This document shows positions 30,722 to 39,560 of a stretch of 64,000 bases of DNA, piece by piece. The notes beneath the pieces were generated by a model, which saw nothing but the letters and a program-made list of their open reading frames with translations, was not told where the DNA came from and searched no databases. Made by a program: the position numbers and the translations under genes. Source of the stretch: Loigolactobacillus bifermentans DSM 20003 (GTDB taxonomy: Bacteria > Bacillota > Bacilli > Lactobacillales > Lactobacillaceae); the NCBI RefSeq assembly GCF_001434575.1, contig NZ_AZDA01000018.1, positions 32,259 through 96,258 of the forward strand, in the 5' to 3' direction. How positions within the stretch are numbered: the stretch's first letter is position 1; the number at the start of each line of letters is the position of its first letter.

Positions 30722-33085
30722 GTGAATCAAAAAATTCTGCAAACGTTGGAATTCGCTAAGATTCGGGCGGCCGTTGCGGCATATACCGTATCAGCTGTTG
30801 GGCAACAACTGAGCCGCCAATTAGAGCCGAATCACGATCGTAAAACCATTCAGCAGATGTTAATGGAAACGCAAGATGCCGCTACGATTTTACGGTTGAA
30901 AGGGCCGATTCCAATGCCGAAGCTAGTCGATGTGCAACCTCATTTAAAACGGTTGGCCATTGGCGGGACGCTTAACGGCGTGGAATTGGCACAGATCAGT
31001 CGGGTGCTGCGGGCAACCGCTGACGTGGACCGCTTTTTAACGGCTGTTACAGAAGAAGAGGCGGTTACTTTTCAAGAGCTTGATCAGTGGTGGCAACGGT
31101 TGACAACCTTACCCACGTTAACCAAACGGCTGCGGCTGTCATTGGAGGATGATGGTCATTTAACGGATGATGCGTCACCAAAGTTGCGCCAGATCCGTAA
31201 TGGCATTCAACAATTAGAAGGCCAGATTCGGAGTCAAATGAACCAGTACACCCATGGCAAACAAGCGCAATATTTAAGTGACCCGATCGTCACCATTCGG
31301 AATGAGCGCTATGTGATTCCTGTGAAGCAAGAGTACCGCCATCATTTTGGTGGTGTGGTGCATGATGAAAGTGCCAGTGGGTTGACGCTGTTTATTGAAC
31401 CGCAGGCGGTGATGGACTTGAACAACCGCCTGCGCCAGCGACAAATCGAAGCGCAACAGGAAGAATTGCGGATCCTAGCGGAACTTTCAAATGAATTGGC
31501 CCCTTATCGTCAAGAAATTTTAGATAACGGCCAGATTTTAGGCCATTTTGACTTTGTAAACGCCAAAGCCCGATATGCAAAAGACTTAAAGGCAACTGAG
31601 CCGCATTTAGCCGCTGACAACCACGTTCAATTACGGCAAGCGCGGCACCCTTTGCTGGCGGCTGAAAAAGTGGTGGCCAATGATATTGAACTTGGTGGCG
31701 ATTTTAAAGCGATGGTGATCACTGGGCCGAACACCGGTGGGAAAACCATTACCCTGAAAACCTTAGGCTTGTTACAATTAATGGCGCAATCTGGTTTGTT
31801 TATTCCAGCCAATGAAGGCAGTCAAGTGGCGGTTTACAACGATATTTTCGCAGATATTGGGGATGAACAGTCCATTGAGCAAAACTTAAGTACGTTCTCG
31901 GGCCACATGTCCAATGTGGTGACGATTTTAAATGCCATTGAATCGGACAGTTTGGTGCTGGTGGATGAATTAGGGGCTGGGACGGATCCACAAGAAGGGG
32001 CGGCGTTAGCCATTGCCATTTTGGACCAGATCGGCGCCGTGGGCAGTGCAGTGGTTGCCACCACGCATTATCCTGAATTAAAGGCTTACGGTTACAACCG
32101 GCCTGCGACAATTAATGCCAGTATGGAATTTGACAGTGAAACCTTGCAGCCGACTTACCGCTTGTTAATTGGGATTCCAGGCCGATCAAATGCGTTTGAT
32201 ATTTCTCGGCGCTTAGGGCTGGCTGCAAATGTGGTAGCTGCGGCTGAAAGCTTGATCTCAGCGGATAGCCAAGATTTGAACAACATGATCAGTGACTTGG
32301 AACAACAACGGCATAACGCTGAAGTGGCTAACCAGGCAGCCCAAGCAACCTTGGCGCAAGCGCAACAAGTTCATGATGATTTGGAAAAGGGCGCTAACGA
32401 ATTTTTCCATGAAAAACAGCATCAATTGGATTTAGCGGCCAGCAAGGCCAATGAAATCGTTGGCAAAGCCAAACGCAAAAGTGATCAGATCATTGCCGAA
32501 TTACACCGCCTGCAAAAAGCAGGGGCTGGCGAAGTGAAGGAACATCAACTGATTGCGGCTAAAACCGCTTTAAACGGGTTACATCAGGATGAACCACAGT
32601 TATCGAAGAATAAGGTGCTCCGCCGCGAACGGGCTAAGCAGGCCTTAAAACCAGGGGATGACGTTTTGGTCACCACCTACGGTCAACAAGGCACCTTGAT
32701 CCGACAAATGGACCCTAAACATTGGGAAGTTCAAGTGGGCATTATTAAGCTGAAAGTGGCCACCGGCGATTTAGCGAAAACCAAGGCAGCGCCGGAGAAA
32801 GAACCCAAGGCGCCACGGGCTACGATGCACGTTAGCAATCATGTGAACACCAGTCTTGACCTGCGTGGGGAACGGTATGAACAGGCGCTGCAAGATGTGG
32901 ATCAGTACATTGATGCGGCGCTGTTAGCCGGTTATCCCCAAGTCACCATTATTCACGGTAAAGGCACAGGGGCGCTACGCCAAGGCATTACGGAATACCT
33001 GGCCCGCAATCGCCAGGTCAAATCCTTTGGCTTTGCGCCGGCCAACGCCGGCGGCAACGGGGCCACAGTCGTCACCTTTAAGTAG
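30722..33085 (+). CDS. mutS2: MutS2 endonuclease / ribosome-rescue ATPase
   Basis: 787-residue MutS paralogue without mismatch-recognition domain. The core and clamp helices are followed by Walker A GPNTGGKTITLK (about residue 335), Walker B LVDELGAGTDP, then a long Gln/Ala-rich coiled coil and a C-terminal Smr domain with LDLRGERYEQAL and HGKGTGALRQG, the nuclease signature. Roles known in the family are suppression of homologous recombination and splitting collided ribosomes. GTG 30722 is chosen because the GGAAAGGA ribosome binding site is 9 nt away; an ATG at 30713 is too close. Confidence 0.95.
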   Translation: MNQKILQTLEFAKIRAAVAAYTVSAVGQQLSRQLEPNHDRKTIQQMLMETQDAATILRLKGPIPMPKLVDVQPHLKRLAIGGTLNGVELAQISRVLRATADVDRFLTAVTEEEAVTFQELDQWWQRLTTLPTLTKRLRLSLEDDGHLTDDASPKLRQIRNGIQQLEGQIRSQMNQYTHGKQAQYLSDPIVTIRNERYVIPVKQEYRHHFGGVVHDESASGLTLFIEPQAVMDLNNRLRQRQIEAQQEELRILAELSNELAPYRQEILDNGQILGHFDFVNAKARYAKDLKATEPHLAADNHVQLRQARHPLLAAEKVVANDIELGGDFKAMVITGPNTGGKTITLKTLGLLQLMAQSGLFIPANEGSQVAVYNDIFADIGDEQSIEQNLSTFSGHMSNVVTILNAIESDSLVLVDELGAGTDPQEGAALAIAILDQIGAVGSAVVATTHYPELKAYGYNRPATINASMEFDSETLQPTYRLLIGIPGRSNAFDISRRLGLAANVVAAAESLISADSQDLNNMISDLEQQRHNAEVANQAAQATLAQAQQVHDDLEKGANEFFHEKQHQLDLAASKANEIVGKAKRKSDQIIAELHRLQKAGAGEVKEHQLIAAKTALNGLHQDEPQLSKNKVLRRERAKQALKPGDDVLVTTYGQQGTLIRQMDPKHWEVQVGIIKLKVATGDLAKTKAAPEKEPKAPRATMHVSNHVNTSLDLRGERYEQALQDVDQYIDAALLAGYPQVTIIHGKGTGALRQGITEYLARNRQVKSFGFAPANAGGNGATVVTFK

Positions 33086-33264
33086 TGCCTGAGGTGAAAC
33101 GAACTTTGTCGTCGAGCAGGCCAGATGACAATGATCTTTTCAAGTTTCAGATTGATTGAAATGACAGGATAAACTGTCGTGATGAATATTCAGTTCAGTG
33201 GTAAGCGTGATGTTTTTTATCAGGTAACGTTAACCTGGTAGCGTTGCACGGATCTAAGTTCGGA

Positions 33265-33388
33265 GGCAAAATCGAGCTCAGCCGTGAAATTATCGTTAAT
33301 GGTTTACCATTTACGATAAGGTTGAGCTTGAAGACCGGTGATTTTCCGGGCTTCAAGTCAGCCCACAGCGTTCCAGCCCGATTTTGCC
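33265..33388 (+). ncRNA. Structured repeat element, copy B
   Basis: Lies in the 454-nt gap between mutS2 and trxA. P1 is GGCAAAATCG-a-GCT (33265-33278) with AGC-c-CGATTTTGCC (33375-33388). CA (33279-33280) faces GTTCC (33370-33374). P2 is GCCGTG (33281-33286) / CACAGC (33364-33369). P3 is TTATCGT/ACGATAA with inner AATGGT/ACCATT (33290-33319). P4 is CTTGAAG/CTTCAAG with inner CCGG/CCGG and loop TGATTTT (33327-33357). The trxA promoter lies downstream, so this is not a trxA leader. The rest of the gap shows only a CAGGT/ACCTG hairpin near 33220. Confidence 0.77.
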
Positions 33389-33455
33389 GGAGAACGACAT
33401 CTAACACCAGCTTAACGGCATTTTAACGGTCACTTACAAAAAATCAGCAAAATAC

Positions 33456-33484
33456 TTGTTGTTTTGAAAAGGCTTTGCTAGAAT
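33456..33484 (+). promoter_or_regulatory. trxA promoter
   Basis: TTGTTG (33456-33461), 17 nt spacer, TAGAAT (33479-33484) with TGC before it, an extended -10. Confidence 0.78.
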
Positions 33485-33539
33485 ATAGCATATTGAGGGC
33501 CGTTGTGATTTAACGACGAGCATAAAGGAGCGTGGCAAA

Positions 33540-33854
33540 ATGGTTGAAGCAATTACAGATCAAAATTTCCAAGATGTAACAGGTAAAGGCGTCGTTTTAA
33601 CTGACTTTTGGGCAACTTGGTGTGGTCCTTGTCGGATGCAATCACCTGTTGTTGAGCAATTAGCAGATGAATATGATGGTGAAGTCAAGTTCACGAAGAT
33701 GGATGTTGATGAAAATCCTGAAACAGCGCAAGGCTTCGGCATTATGAGTATTCCAACGTTGATGATCAAAAAAGACGGCGAAGTGGTTGAAACTTTAGTC
33801 GGCTACCATTCAAAGGAACAATTGGATAAGATCTTACAACAATATACAGCCTAA
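33540..33854 (+). CDS. trxA: Thioredoxin
   Basis: 104-residue disulfide reductant with the active site WCGPCR (about residues 29-34) and the cis-proline segment SIPTLMI. Substrates are reduced by thioredoxin reductase-supplied electrons in the cytosol. GGAG before ATG 33540. It is separated from the convergent yslB by a shared terminator. Confidence 0.97.
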   Translation: MVEAITDQNFQDVTGKGVVLTDFWATWCGPCRMQSPVVEQLADEYDGEVKFTKMDVDENPETAQGFGIMSIPTLMIKKDGEVVETLVGYHSKEQLDKILQQYTA

Positions 33855-33855
33855 C

Positions 33856-33897
33856 TAAAAAAACTCAGTTCGCAATGTGCGAGCTGAGTTTTTTTAG
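33856..33897. terminator. Bidirectional terminator between trxA and yslB
   Basis: AAAAAAACTCAG...TTCGCA / TGCGA...CTGAGTTTTTTT is symmetric, so it can end trxA on the plus strand and yslB on the minus strand. The 3' end of yslB lies within it. Confidence 0.9.
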
Positions 33898-34469
33898 TGA
33901 CCAAACCAACGTTTTTTACGATGATCTTTTTGACGTGATAAGGCGGTGCCAGTGGCCTCAGATGTTGGTTGCTGGTCCACTTGTTGACCGCTGGTGGTGC
34001 CCATTAATTGAATGGCTTCTGGGTTTTGGTGTGATTCGGTGCTGTGATCGATCTGCACAGTGATCACCACGCCTTGACGGTTAATGCTGGCTTCGCCTTC
34101 TGCGATCGCCCCGGTGATCTGCTGAATCTGTTGGGCTAAAAAGCCAGTTTCAAGCTGAAACTCAGGGGTTTCAAAGGCTGCTTGGCGTTGTGTGACAGCC
34201 GTACCAGCCAGTAAAAAGCGGTATTGATGCTTGCCTTCTCCTTGGAGTGACAGGTCACCGAAATTAAATTGTTGAAAAAAGTCTGGGAGGGCTTCTAAGT
34301 TGGCCAGCGGTAGTTGGCGGGCTAAGTCTTTGCCGGCCCAATATAAAATACTGGCATTTTCTGCCCCTAATAACTGTGGCAACAGGAGGTCACGTAATAA
34401 GGTATAATTGAGATTGTTACTGGCAGTTGCCGTTTTTAAAAGTGCTTGATAAGTTTTTTCCCCAGCCAT
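33894..34469 (-). CDS. yslB: YslB-like protein (DUF2507)
   Basis: 191 residues. The helical N-terminal segment with LLRDLLLPQLLGAENASIL and the mixed fold ending near residue 150 match DUF2507 (YslB), a small-molecule-binding V4R-like fold of unknown role; a Gln/Thr-rich tail follows. ATG at 34469 is chosen because AAGGAG precedes it; the open frame extends further upstream but crosses the murI promoter. Proximity to trxA and murI is conserved in lactobacilli. Confidence 0.8.
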   Translation of the reverse strand: MAGEKTYQALLKTATASNNLNYTLLRDLLLPQLLGAENASILYWAGKDLARQLPLANLEALPDFFQQFNFGDLSLQGEGKHQYRFLLAGTAVTQRQAAFETPEFQLETGFLAQQIQQITGAIAEGEASINRQGVVITVQIDHSTESHQNPEAIQLMGTTSGQQVDQQPTSEATGTALSRQKDHRKKRWFGH

Positions 34470-34547
34470 GATAGACTCCTTATTCCGAAATGAATTGATT
34501 TTATTATACCAGAAACTGTAGGGGATAAGCAGAATGTTTCTGAAAGC

Positions 34548-34576
34548 TTGCAGAATCTTAAAATTCGCGTTACAGT
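34548..34576 (+). promoter_or_regulatory. murI promoter
   Basis: TTGCAG (34548-34553), 17 nt spacer, TACAGT (34571-34576). A minus-strand TGGTATAAT (about 34502-34510) would serve the divergent yslB. Confidence 0.65.
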
Positions 34577-34629
34577 TTAGTTTCAGAGTTTTATGGACGG
34601 ATCGAAAAAAGAATAAGAGGAAGATCAAG

Positions 34630-35457
34630 ATGAGTAAGCAACAAGCAATTGGTTTTATGGATTCCGGCGTCGGTGGCCTTACCGTGGTAAAAGAGGCGCT
34701 GCAACAGCTGCCAAACGAATCAGTGGTGTATATTGGTGATACCGCGCGCAATCCTTATGGGCCACGGCCAGTGAGCCAGATCAAGGCGTACACTTGGCAA
34801 ATGACCAATTTCTTATTAGATCAAGGCGTTAAAATGATCGTGATTGCCTGTAACACAGCGACTTCAGCGGCGTTGGCAGAGATCAAAGCAGCGTTGCCGA
34901 TTCCTGTGATCGGTGTGATTTTACCAGGTGCGCGGGCGGCCATCAAAGCCACGCGTAACCAACGAATCGGTGTCATTGGAACCCAAGCCACCATTAAAAG
35001 TGGTGCCTATGAGCAGGCGATTCATCGTAAGGCACAACAAATGACGGTTTTTAGTCAGGCTTGTCCTAAGTTTGTGTCTGTGGTGGAAAGTAATGAATTC
35101 CGTTCGCCAGTGGCTAAAAAAGTCGTGGCAGAAGGGTTACAACCGTTTGCGAAAACTGGAATCGATACGTTGGTGATGGGGTGCACGCACTATCCCATTT
35201 TACGGCCGGTGTTCCAACAATGGTTAGGACCGGATGTGACGTTGATCGATTCTGGCGCTGAAACCGTATCACAAATTTCCATGTTATTAGATTATTTTGA
35301 AATTGCCAATGACCAACCTGACACACCGCCAATGGAGGCTTTTTATACGACCGGCAGCCCAACCATGTTTGCGGAGATCGCCAGCAGTTGGTTACAATTA
35401 AAAGACTTAACCGCGCAACGGGTGGATTTGACCCAGTTGCCACAAGAAAAGAGGTAG
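34630..35457 (+). CDS. murI: Glutamate racemase
   Basis: Makes D-glutamate for peptidoglycan. Motifs: [12 protein letters not shown] at the start, [10 protein letters not shown], the catalytic Cys in [11 protein letters not shown] (about residue 75) and the second in MGCTHYPIL (about residue 186). 275 residues. ATG 34630 follows AAGAGGAAG. It ends 4 nt before the fused rph-rdgB gene, the order found in many Firmicutes. Confidence 0.96.
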   Translation: MSKQQAIGFMDSGVGGLTVVKEALQQLPNESVVYIGDTARNPYGPRPVSQIKAYTWQMTNFLLDQGVKMIVIACNTATSAALAEIKAALPIPVIGVILPGARAAIKATRNQRIGVIGTQATIKSGAYEQAIHRKAQQMTVFSQACPKFVSVVESNEFRSPVAKKVVAEGLQPFAKTGIDTLVMGCTHYPILRPVFQQWLGPDVTLIDSGAETVSQISMLLDYFEIANDQPDTPPMEAFYTTGSPTMFAEIASSWLQLKDLTAQRVDLTQLPQEKR

Positions 35458-35461
35458 CTTC

Positions 35462-36823
35462 ATGCAACGGCGCAATGATCGTGGTTACAATGAATTAAGA
35501 ACGTTAAAAATGACCCCGCATTATTTAAAAAATCCGGAAGGGTCAGTCTTGATGGCACTGGGGGATACCAAGGTGATTTGTAATGCCAGTGTTGAGGAAA
35601 ACTTACCCCCATTTTTACGTGGCGGTGACAAGGGTTGGATCAATGCAGAATATAGTATGCTCCCGCGAGCTACCAGCGAGCGGACACGGCGGGAGGCGAC
35701 GAAAGGTCGCCAAACAGGCCGTACAGTTGAAATTCAACGGCTGATCGGGCGCGCGTTGCGGGCAGTTGTGGATTTGGAAAAATTAGGGCCGCGCTCGATC
35801 GTGGTGGATTGTGATGTGATCCAGGCAGACGGTGGCACGCGGACCGCTAGCATTACCGGCGGTTTCTTTGCGTTAAAGCTGGCGTTACAAAAGCTAGTGG
35901 ATGACCAGCAATTACCAGCATTACCATTAAAGGCTGACTTGGCTGCGATTAGTGTTGGTATTTTGCCCAGTGGTGAAGCGGTATTGGATCTCGATTATCA
36001 AGAAGATGCAGCTGCGGCGGTGGATATGAATATTGTCATGACCAGTCAAGGTGAATTTGTGGAACTACAAGGCACTGGGGAAGAAGCTACTTTTTCAGGT
36101 AGTGATCTCAATGATCTACTGGCTTTAGGGACGCAAGGGGTGGAAAAGCTGATTCAAGCCCAACAATATCAGTTTCAACAGTTATTACACCCGTATGACA
36201 CCTCACAGTTGTCAGCTAAAACCATTGTGATCGCAACCCGTAATGCAGGGAAGGCCAGCGAGTTTAAAGCTTTATTTGAACCGGCTGGTTTAACGGTCAA
36301 AACGTTAAAGGATTTTCCTGACTTGCCAGACGTTGAGGAAACAGGGAAAACATTTGAAGAGAATGCCCGGTTAAAGGCCGATACCATTGCGCGCAAACTT
36401 GACCTGCCAGTGTTGGCGGATGATTCTGGGTTAATGGTCGATGCCCTGCACGGCCGACCAGGGGTGTATTCTGCACGCTTTGCTGGCGACCACAATGATG
36501 CGGCGAATAATGCGAAGTTGATGTTTGAGCTGACGGATGTGCCACCGGAAAAGCGTACCGCGACCTTCCATACCACGCTGGTATTTGCCAAACCAGGGCA
36601 ACCTGACAAGGACTTGGTCGTTGATGGTGAAGTCGCCGGCCAGATTTTGGCGATTCCCCGCGGGGACAACGGTTTTGGCTATGATCCGTTATTTTATGTG
36701 CCAGCACTAAAAAAGTCCATGGCACAATTGACCCAAGCTGAAAAGAATCAAGTGAGCCATCGCGGCAATGCGATTCGCAATTTGGAAAAAGTTTGGCAGG
36801 ACTGGTTACATGCCGAGCATTAA
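35462..36823 (+). CDS. rph-rdgB: Fused RNase PH / XTP-dITP diphosphatase
   Basis: 453 residues in one uninterrupted frame. Residues 1-245 are RNase PH, a phosphorolytic 3' exonuclease for tRNA ends, with [22 protein letters not shown] and the phosphate-binding [18 protein letters not shown]. Residues about 253-453 are the Ham1/RdgB house-cleaning enzyme that removes ITP and XTP, with [36 protein letters not shown] and GFGYDPLF. In Bacillus these are separate neighbouring genes. A sequencing frameshift creating the fusion is unlikely because both halves are intact and the joint is in frame. Confidence 0.93.
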   Translation: MQRRNDRGYNELRTLKMTPHYLKNPEGSVLMALGDTKVICNASVEENLPPFLRGGDKGWINAEYSMLPRATSERTRREATKGRQTGRTVEIQRLIGRALRAVVDLEKLGPRSIVVDCDVIQADGGTRTASITGGFFALKLALQKLVDDQQLPALPLKADLAAISVGILPSGEAVLDLDYQEDAAAAVDMNIVMTSQGEFVELQGTGEEATFSGSDLNDLLALGTQGVEKLIQAQQYQFQQLLHPYDTSQLSAKTIVIATRNAGKASEFKALFEPAGLTVKTLKDFPDLPDVEETGKTFEENARLKADTIARKLDLPVLADDSGLMVDALHGRPGVYSARFAGDHNDAANNAKLMFELTDVPPEKRTATFHTTLVFAKPGQPDKDLVVDGEVAGQILAIPRGDNGFGYDPLFYVPALKKSMAQLTQAEKNQVSHRGNAIRNLEKVWQDWLHAEH

Positions 36824-36858
36824 TTAAAAATTTTATGAATTTCCCCACAAAGGCCCTG

Positions 36859-36903
36859 TTTCAAACACACTTTTCCTGTACAATGAAGGTGTTTTATTTG
36901 AAA
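36859..36903 (+). promoter_or_regulatory. cbpB operon promoter inside an inverted repeat
   Basis: TACAAT (36879-36884) is the likely -10 box. It lies between arms TTTCAAA (36859-36865) with following ACAC and GTGT preceding TTTGAAA (36897-36903), an imperfect dyad that could bind a repressor. Confidence 0.45.
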
Positions 36904-36952
36904 GAGGGCTTTTATGGTACGGCCTTGATAGGATGAAGGGAGACATTTATCT

Positions 36953-37420
36953 GTGATTAGTCAATCGATGCTTGACCTATTAAATCAAAACCGGGATCAT
37001 TTTTTAATTCCGGCCGAGAAAGTTGCGACGGTTTATGCGGAGAATAAATTAAACCACGCCTTTCTGGTTTTAACCAAAGTACGTTACGCGAAAATCCCAG
37101 TGCTAACAGCGGATTCCCACTTTGTGGGGCTATTGTCGATGCCAATGATCACCGACACCATGTTAGGCCTGTCTGAACTGGATACCAGTCAATTAATGCG
37201 GCATACAGTGGGGGATGTTTGCGAACGAAACGTAACAACAGTTGAAAACCCCTATGACATTGAGTTAATATTACATTTATTAGTAGACAACCCTTTCTTG
37301 CCGGTGGTGGCACAAGACGGTGAATTTACCGGCATTGTCACACGGCGAGAAATGATGAAAAGTTTCAACAATGTGGTGCATCATTGTGAGGGTTTGCCGC
37401 TAACACGAGAGGAAAAATAG
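36953..37420 (+). CDS. cbpB: CBS-pair protein, CbpB/YkuL-like
   Basis: 155 residues made of two CBS repeats (about 20-65 and 80-140) and little else. Size, sequence style and the neighbourhood of ykuQR homologues match YkuL/CbpB, which binds c-di-AMP in Listeria and Bacillus and, when unliganded, activates the (p)ppGpp synthetase Rel. That this protein binds c-di-AMP is inference. GTG start at 36953 with GAAGGGAG upstream. Confidence 0.8.
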   Translation: MISQSMLDLLNQNRDHFLIPAEKVATVYAENKLNHAFLVLTKVRYAKIPVLTADSHFVGLLSMPMITDTMLGLSELDTSQLMRHTVGDVCERNVTTVENPYDIELILHLLVDNPFLPVVAQDGEFTGIVTRREMMKSFNNVVHHCEGLPLTREEK

Positions 37421-37424
37421 AAAG

Positions 37425-38138
37425 GTGCGTGACGTTTTGGACGCCAACGAAATTATTCGCTTTATCAGTGAAGCAAAGAAGAAAACACCCGTTAAGGTTT
37501 ATGTGAAAGGGGATTTGGCCAGGCTTGATGTGCCTGCCAGCTTACAAACATTCTTTGAAACAAAAACGGGAACGTTATTTGGCGATTGGGCCGATGTTGA
37601 ACCTTTTTTAAAGGCCAATGCGACTTTGATCGAAGATTACCATCTTGAAAATAATGCTCGGAATTCAGCCGTGCCAATGGTTGATCTGAAGCAATTTGAT
37701 GCGCGAATCGAACCAGGTTCATTTATTCGGGACCAAGTTGAAATCCATAAAAACGCTGTGATCATGATGGGCGCTGTCATCAATATCGGTGCGGTCATTG
37801 GCGAAGGCTCAATGATCGATATGGGGGCTGTTTTAGGCGGCCGTGCTACAGTGGGTAAGCGGGCACATATTGGGGCTGGCGCCGTGTTAGCCGGTGTTGT
37901 AGAGCCACCTTCAGCGCAACCAGTTGTCGTTGAAGATGATGTATTGATCGGTGCCAATGCCGTTGTTTTAGAAGGCGTGCGCGTTGGTAAAGGCGCCGTT
38001 GTTGCGGCGGGTGCAATCGTCACAGAAGACGTTGCACCAAATACCGTGGTTGCAGGTGTACCAGCACGGAAAATCAAAGATATTGATGAAAAAACCAAGT
38101 CTAAGACGGAAATTTTAGACGCATTGCGTAAACTTTAA
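37425..38138 (+). CDS. dapH: Tetrahydrodipicolinate N-acetyltransferase
   Basis: Acetylates L-2,3,4,5-tetrahydrodipicolinate in the acetylase branch of the diaminopimelate/lysine pathway. The C-terminal half is a left-handed beta helix with many hexapeptide repeats (I-G-A-V-I-G type) from about residue 95. 237 residues from GTG 37425; a TTG at 37437 (start L/M-D-A-N-E-I-I) is an alternative better spaced from AAAGG 37421-37425 and closer to the Bacillus YkuQ N-terminus. Followed by its pathway partner 11 nt later. Confidence 0.92.
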   Translation: MRDVLDANEIIRFISEAKKKTPVKVYVKGDLARLDVPASLQTFFETKTGTLFGDWADVEPFLKANATLIEDYHLENNARNSAVPMVDLKQFDARIEPGSFIRDQVEIHKNAVIMMGAVINIGAVIGEGSMIDMGAVLGGRATVGKRAHIGAGAVLAGVVEPPSAQPVVVEDDVLIGANAVVLEGVRVGKGAVVAAGAIVTEDVAPNTVVAGVPARKIKDIDEKTKSKTEILDALRKL

Positions 38139-38149
38139 GCGGAAGGTAG

Positions 38150-39301
38150 ATGACAGTTGTGGCGCTCAACCACGAACAGTTGATCCAGATCTATCAAGAT
38201 TTGCATCAGATTCCAGAAATTGGTTTGGAAGAACATGAGACCCAGGCTTATTTATTAAACGTGATCAAACAATTTCCCCAAGACTTTTTAACCATTAAAA
38301 CCGTTGAAACAGCCATTTTGGTGCATGTCACCGGGACAGTTGGGGCGAAAACCATTGGTTGGCGCACCGATATTGATGCGTTGCCAGTTGCAGAACAAAC
38401 GGGGTTACCATTTGCCTCAAAGCATCCAGGGCGGATGCACGCTTGTGGACATGACATTCACATGAGTGTGGCTTTAGGCGTGTTAAGCCATGTTGCTGAT
38501 GTGCAACCGGCCAACAATTTTCTATTCCTATTTCAGCCAGCTGAAGAAAATGCCAGCGGTGGCAAACGGCTTTATGAAATGGGCGCTTTAGATGAATGGC
38601 GGCCAGATGAAATTTATGGGTTGCACGTTAATCCGCAATTACCAGCAGGGGCCATTGGGTGTCGCCAAGGCACGCTATTTGCCGGAACTTGCGAAATTCA
38701 CGCTAAGTTTTACGGTAAAAGCGGGCATGCGGCTTATCCTCATTTGGCCAATGACATGGTCGTTGCTGGGGCAAGCTTTGTTAACCAGCTGCAAACCATT
38801 GTTAGCCGGAATGTGAACCCCATTGAAAGTGGCGTGGTGACATTAGGTCAATTCCATGCCGGTACCATTGGGAATGTGATCAGCGGCACTGCGCAGATCG
38901 ATGGCACCATTCGCGCCTTGACCCAAAAAATGAACGCGCACATTCAACGCCGGGTGCAGACGATTGCTCAGGGCACCGCGTTGGCCTTTGGGTGTGAAGT
39001 TGACTTAGACTTACACCAAGGCGGCTATTACCCCGTGGAAAATGATCCAGAAACCACCGCTGCCTTCATTGACTACATGCAAGACCGTTCTGATGTGACT
39101 TACATCGAAACAGAACCCGCCATGACTGGCGAAGATTTTGGTTTTTTGATTTCTAAATTAAAAGGCACCATGTTCTGGTTAGGCATTGACCAACCGTATC
39201 AGCTTCATTCAGAACATTTAGCACCTAAAACCGAGGCCATTGACAAGGGAATTGCCGCGATTTACGGTTATCTCTCAACCCGGGATCAAACTTTGGCTTA
39301 A
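38150..39301 (+). CDS. ykuR: N-acetyldiaminopimelate deacetylase (M20 family)
   Basis: Removes the acetyl group from N-acetyl-LL-diaminopimelate, two steps after dapH. M20 peptidase features: HQIPEIGLEEHETQAYL near residue 18, WRTDIDALPV, the metal-binding HACGHDIH, EENASGG and a C-terminal His in LHSEHLAP. 383 residues. Location right after dapH supports substrate assignment over other M20 amidohydrolases. A terminator follows. Confidence 0.92.
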   Translation: MTVVALNHEQLIQIYQDLHQIPEIGLEEHETQAYLLNVIKQFPQDFLTIKTVETAILVHVTGTVGAKTIGWRTDIDALPVAEQTGLPFASKHPGRMHACGHDIHMSVALGVLSHVADVQPANNFLFLFQPAEENASGGKRLYEMGALDEWRPDEIYGLHVNPQLPAGAIGCRQGTLFAGTCEIHAKFYGKSGHAAYPHLANDMVVAGASFVNQLQTIVSRNVNPIESGVVTLGQFHAGTIGNVISGTAQIDGTIRALTQKMNAHIQRRVQTIAQGTALAFGCEVDLDLHQGGYYPVENDPETTAAFIDYMQDRSDVTYIETEPAMTGEDFGFLISKLKGTMFWLGIDQPYQLHSEHLAPKTEAIDKGIAAIYGYLSTRDQTLA

Positions 39302-39308
39302 ATCAAGG

Positions 39309-39340
39309 GCACCAAACCTCATGGGGTTTGGTGCTTTTTT
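39309..39340 (+). terminator. dapH-ykuR operon terminator
   Basis: GCACCAAACC (39309-39318), short loop, GGTTTGGTGC (39325-39334), then six T. Confidence 0.94.
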
Positions 39341-39345
39341 AATGT

Positions 39346-39446
39346 GGCGCGCAAGTCACTGTGATGCTTTTAAAAAGTCCGCAGGCGGGTGGCCATTTTC
39401 AAGGTGACCGGTTAAGCGACATTGGTGATGCAAGGCGCCCTTTTTT
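39346..39446 (+). other. Structured non-coding segment upstream of folP
   Basis: GGCGC (39346-39350) can pair with GCGCC (about 39435-39439) and TCAC with GTGA inside it; a further GGTGGCC/GGTGACC-type hairpin lies in the middle, and a T-run ends the segment. It resembles a leader ending in a terminator but precedes the likely folP promoter (TTGACC 39450-39455, 18 nt, TAGGAT 39474-39479). I do not see the tetrahydrofolate riboswitch core. A second hairpin TTTGCC/GGCAAA lies at 39501-39520. Confidence 0.4.
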
Positions 39447-39560
39447 CAGTTGACCGTTCGCATGAAAATGCGGTAGGATTAATGCAATCTCAAAAATGAT
39501 TTTGCCAGCCTATTGGGCAAATTTTAAAGTAGAATTTTGATCTGGAAAGGGATGAGTCGG

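Noticed and set aside
33244..33426. 60-codon frame across repeat copy B
   Set aside because: It is the translation of the hairpins; frames in the other copies do not give a similar protein.
39346..39446. Tetrahydrofolate riboswitch
   Set aside because: The position before a folate cluster invites it, but I cannot find the conserved core sequences of that riboswitch.
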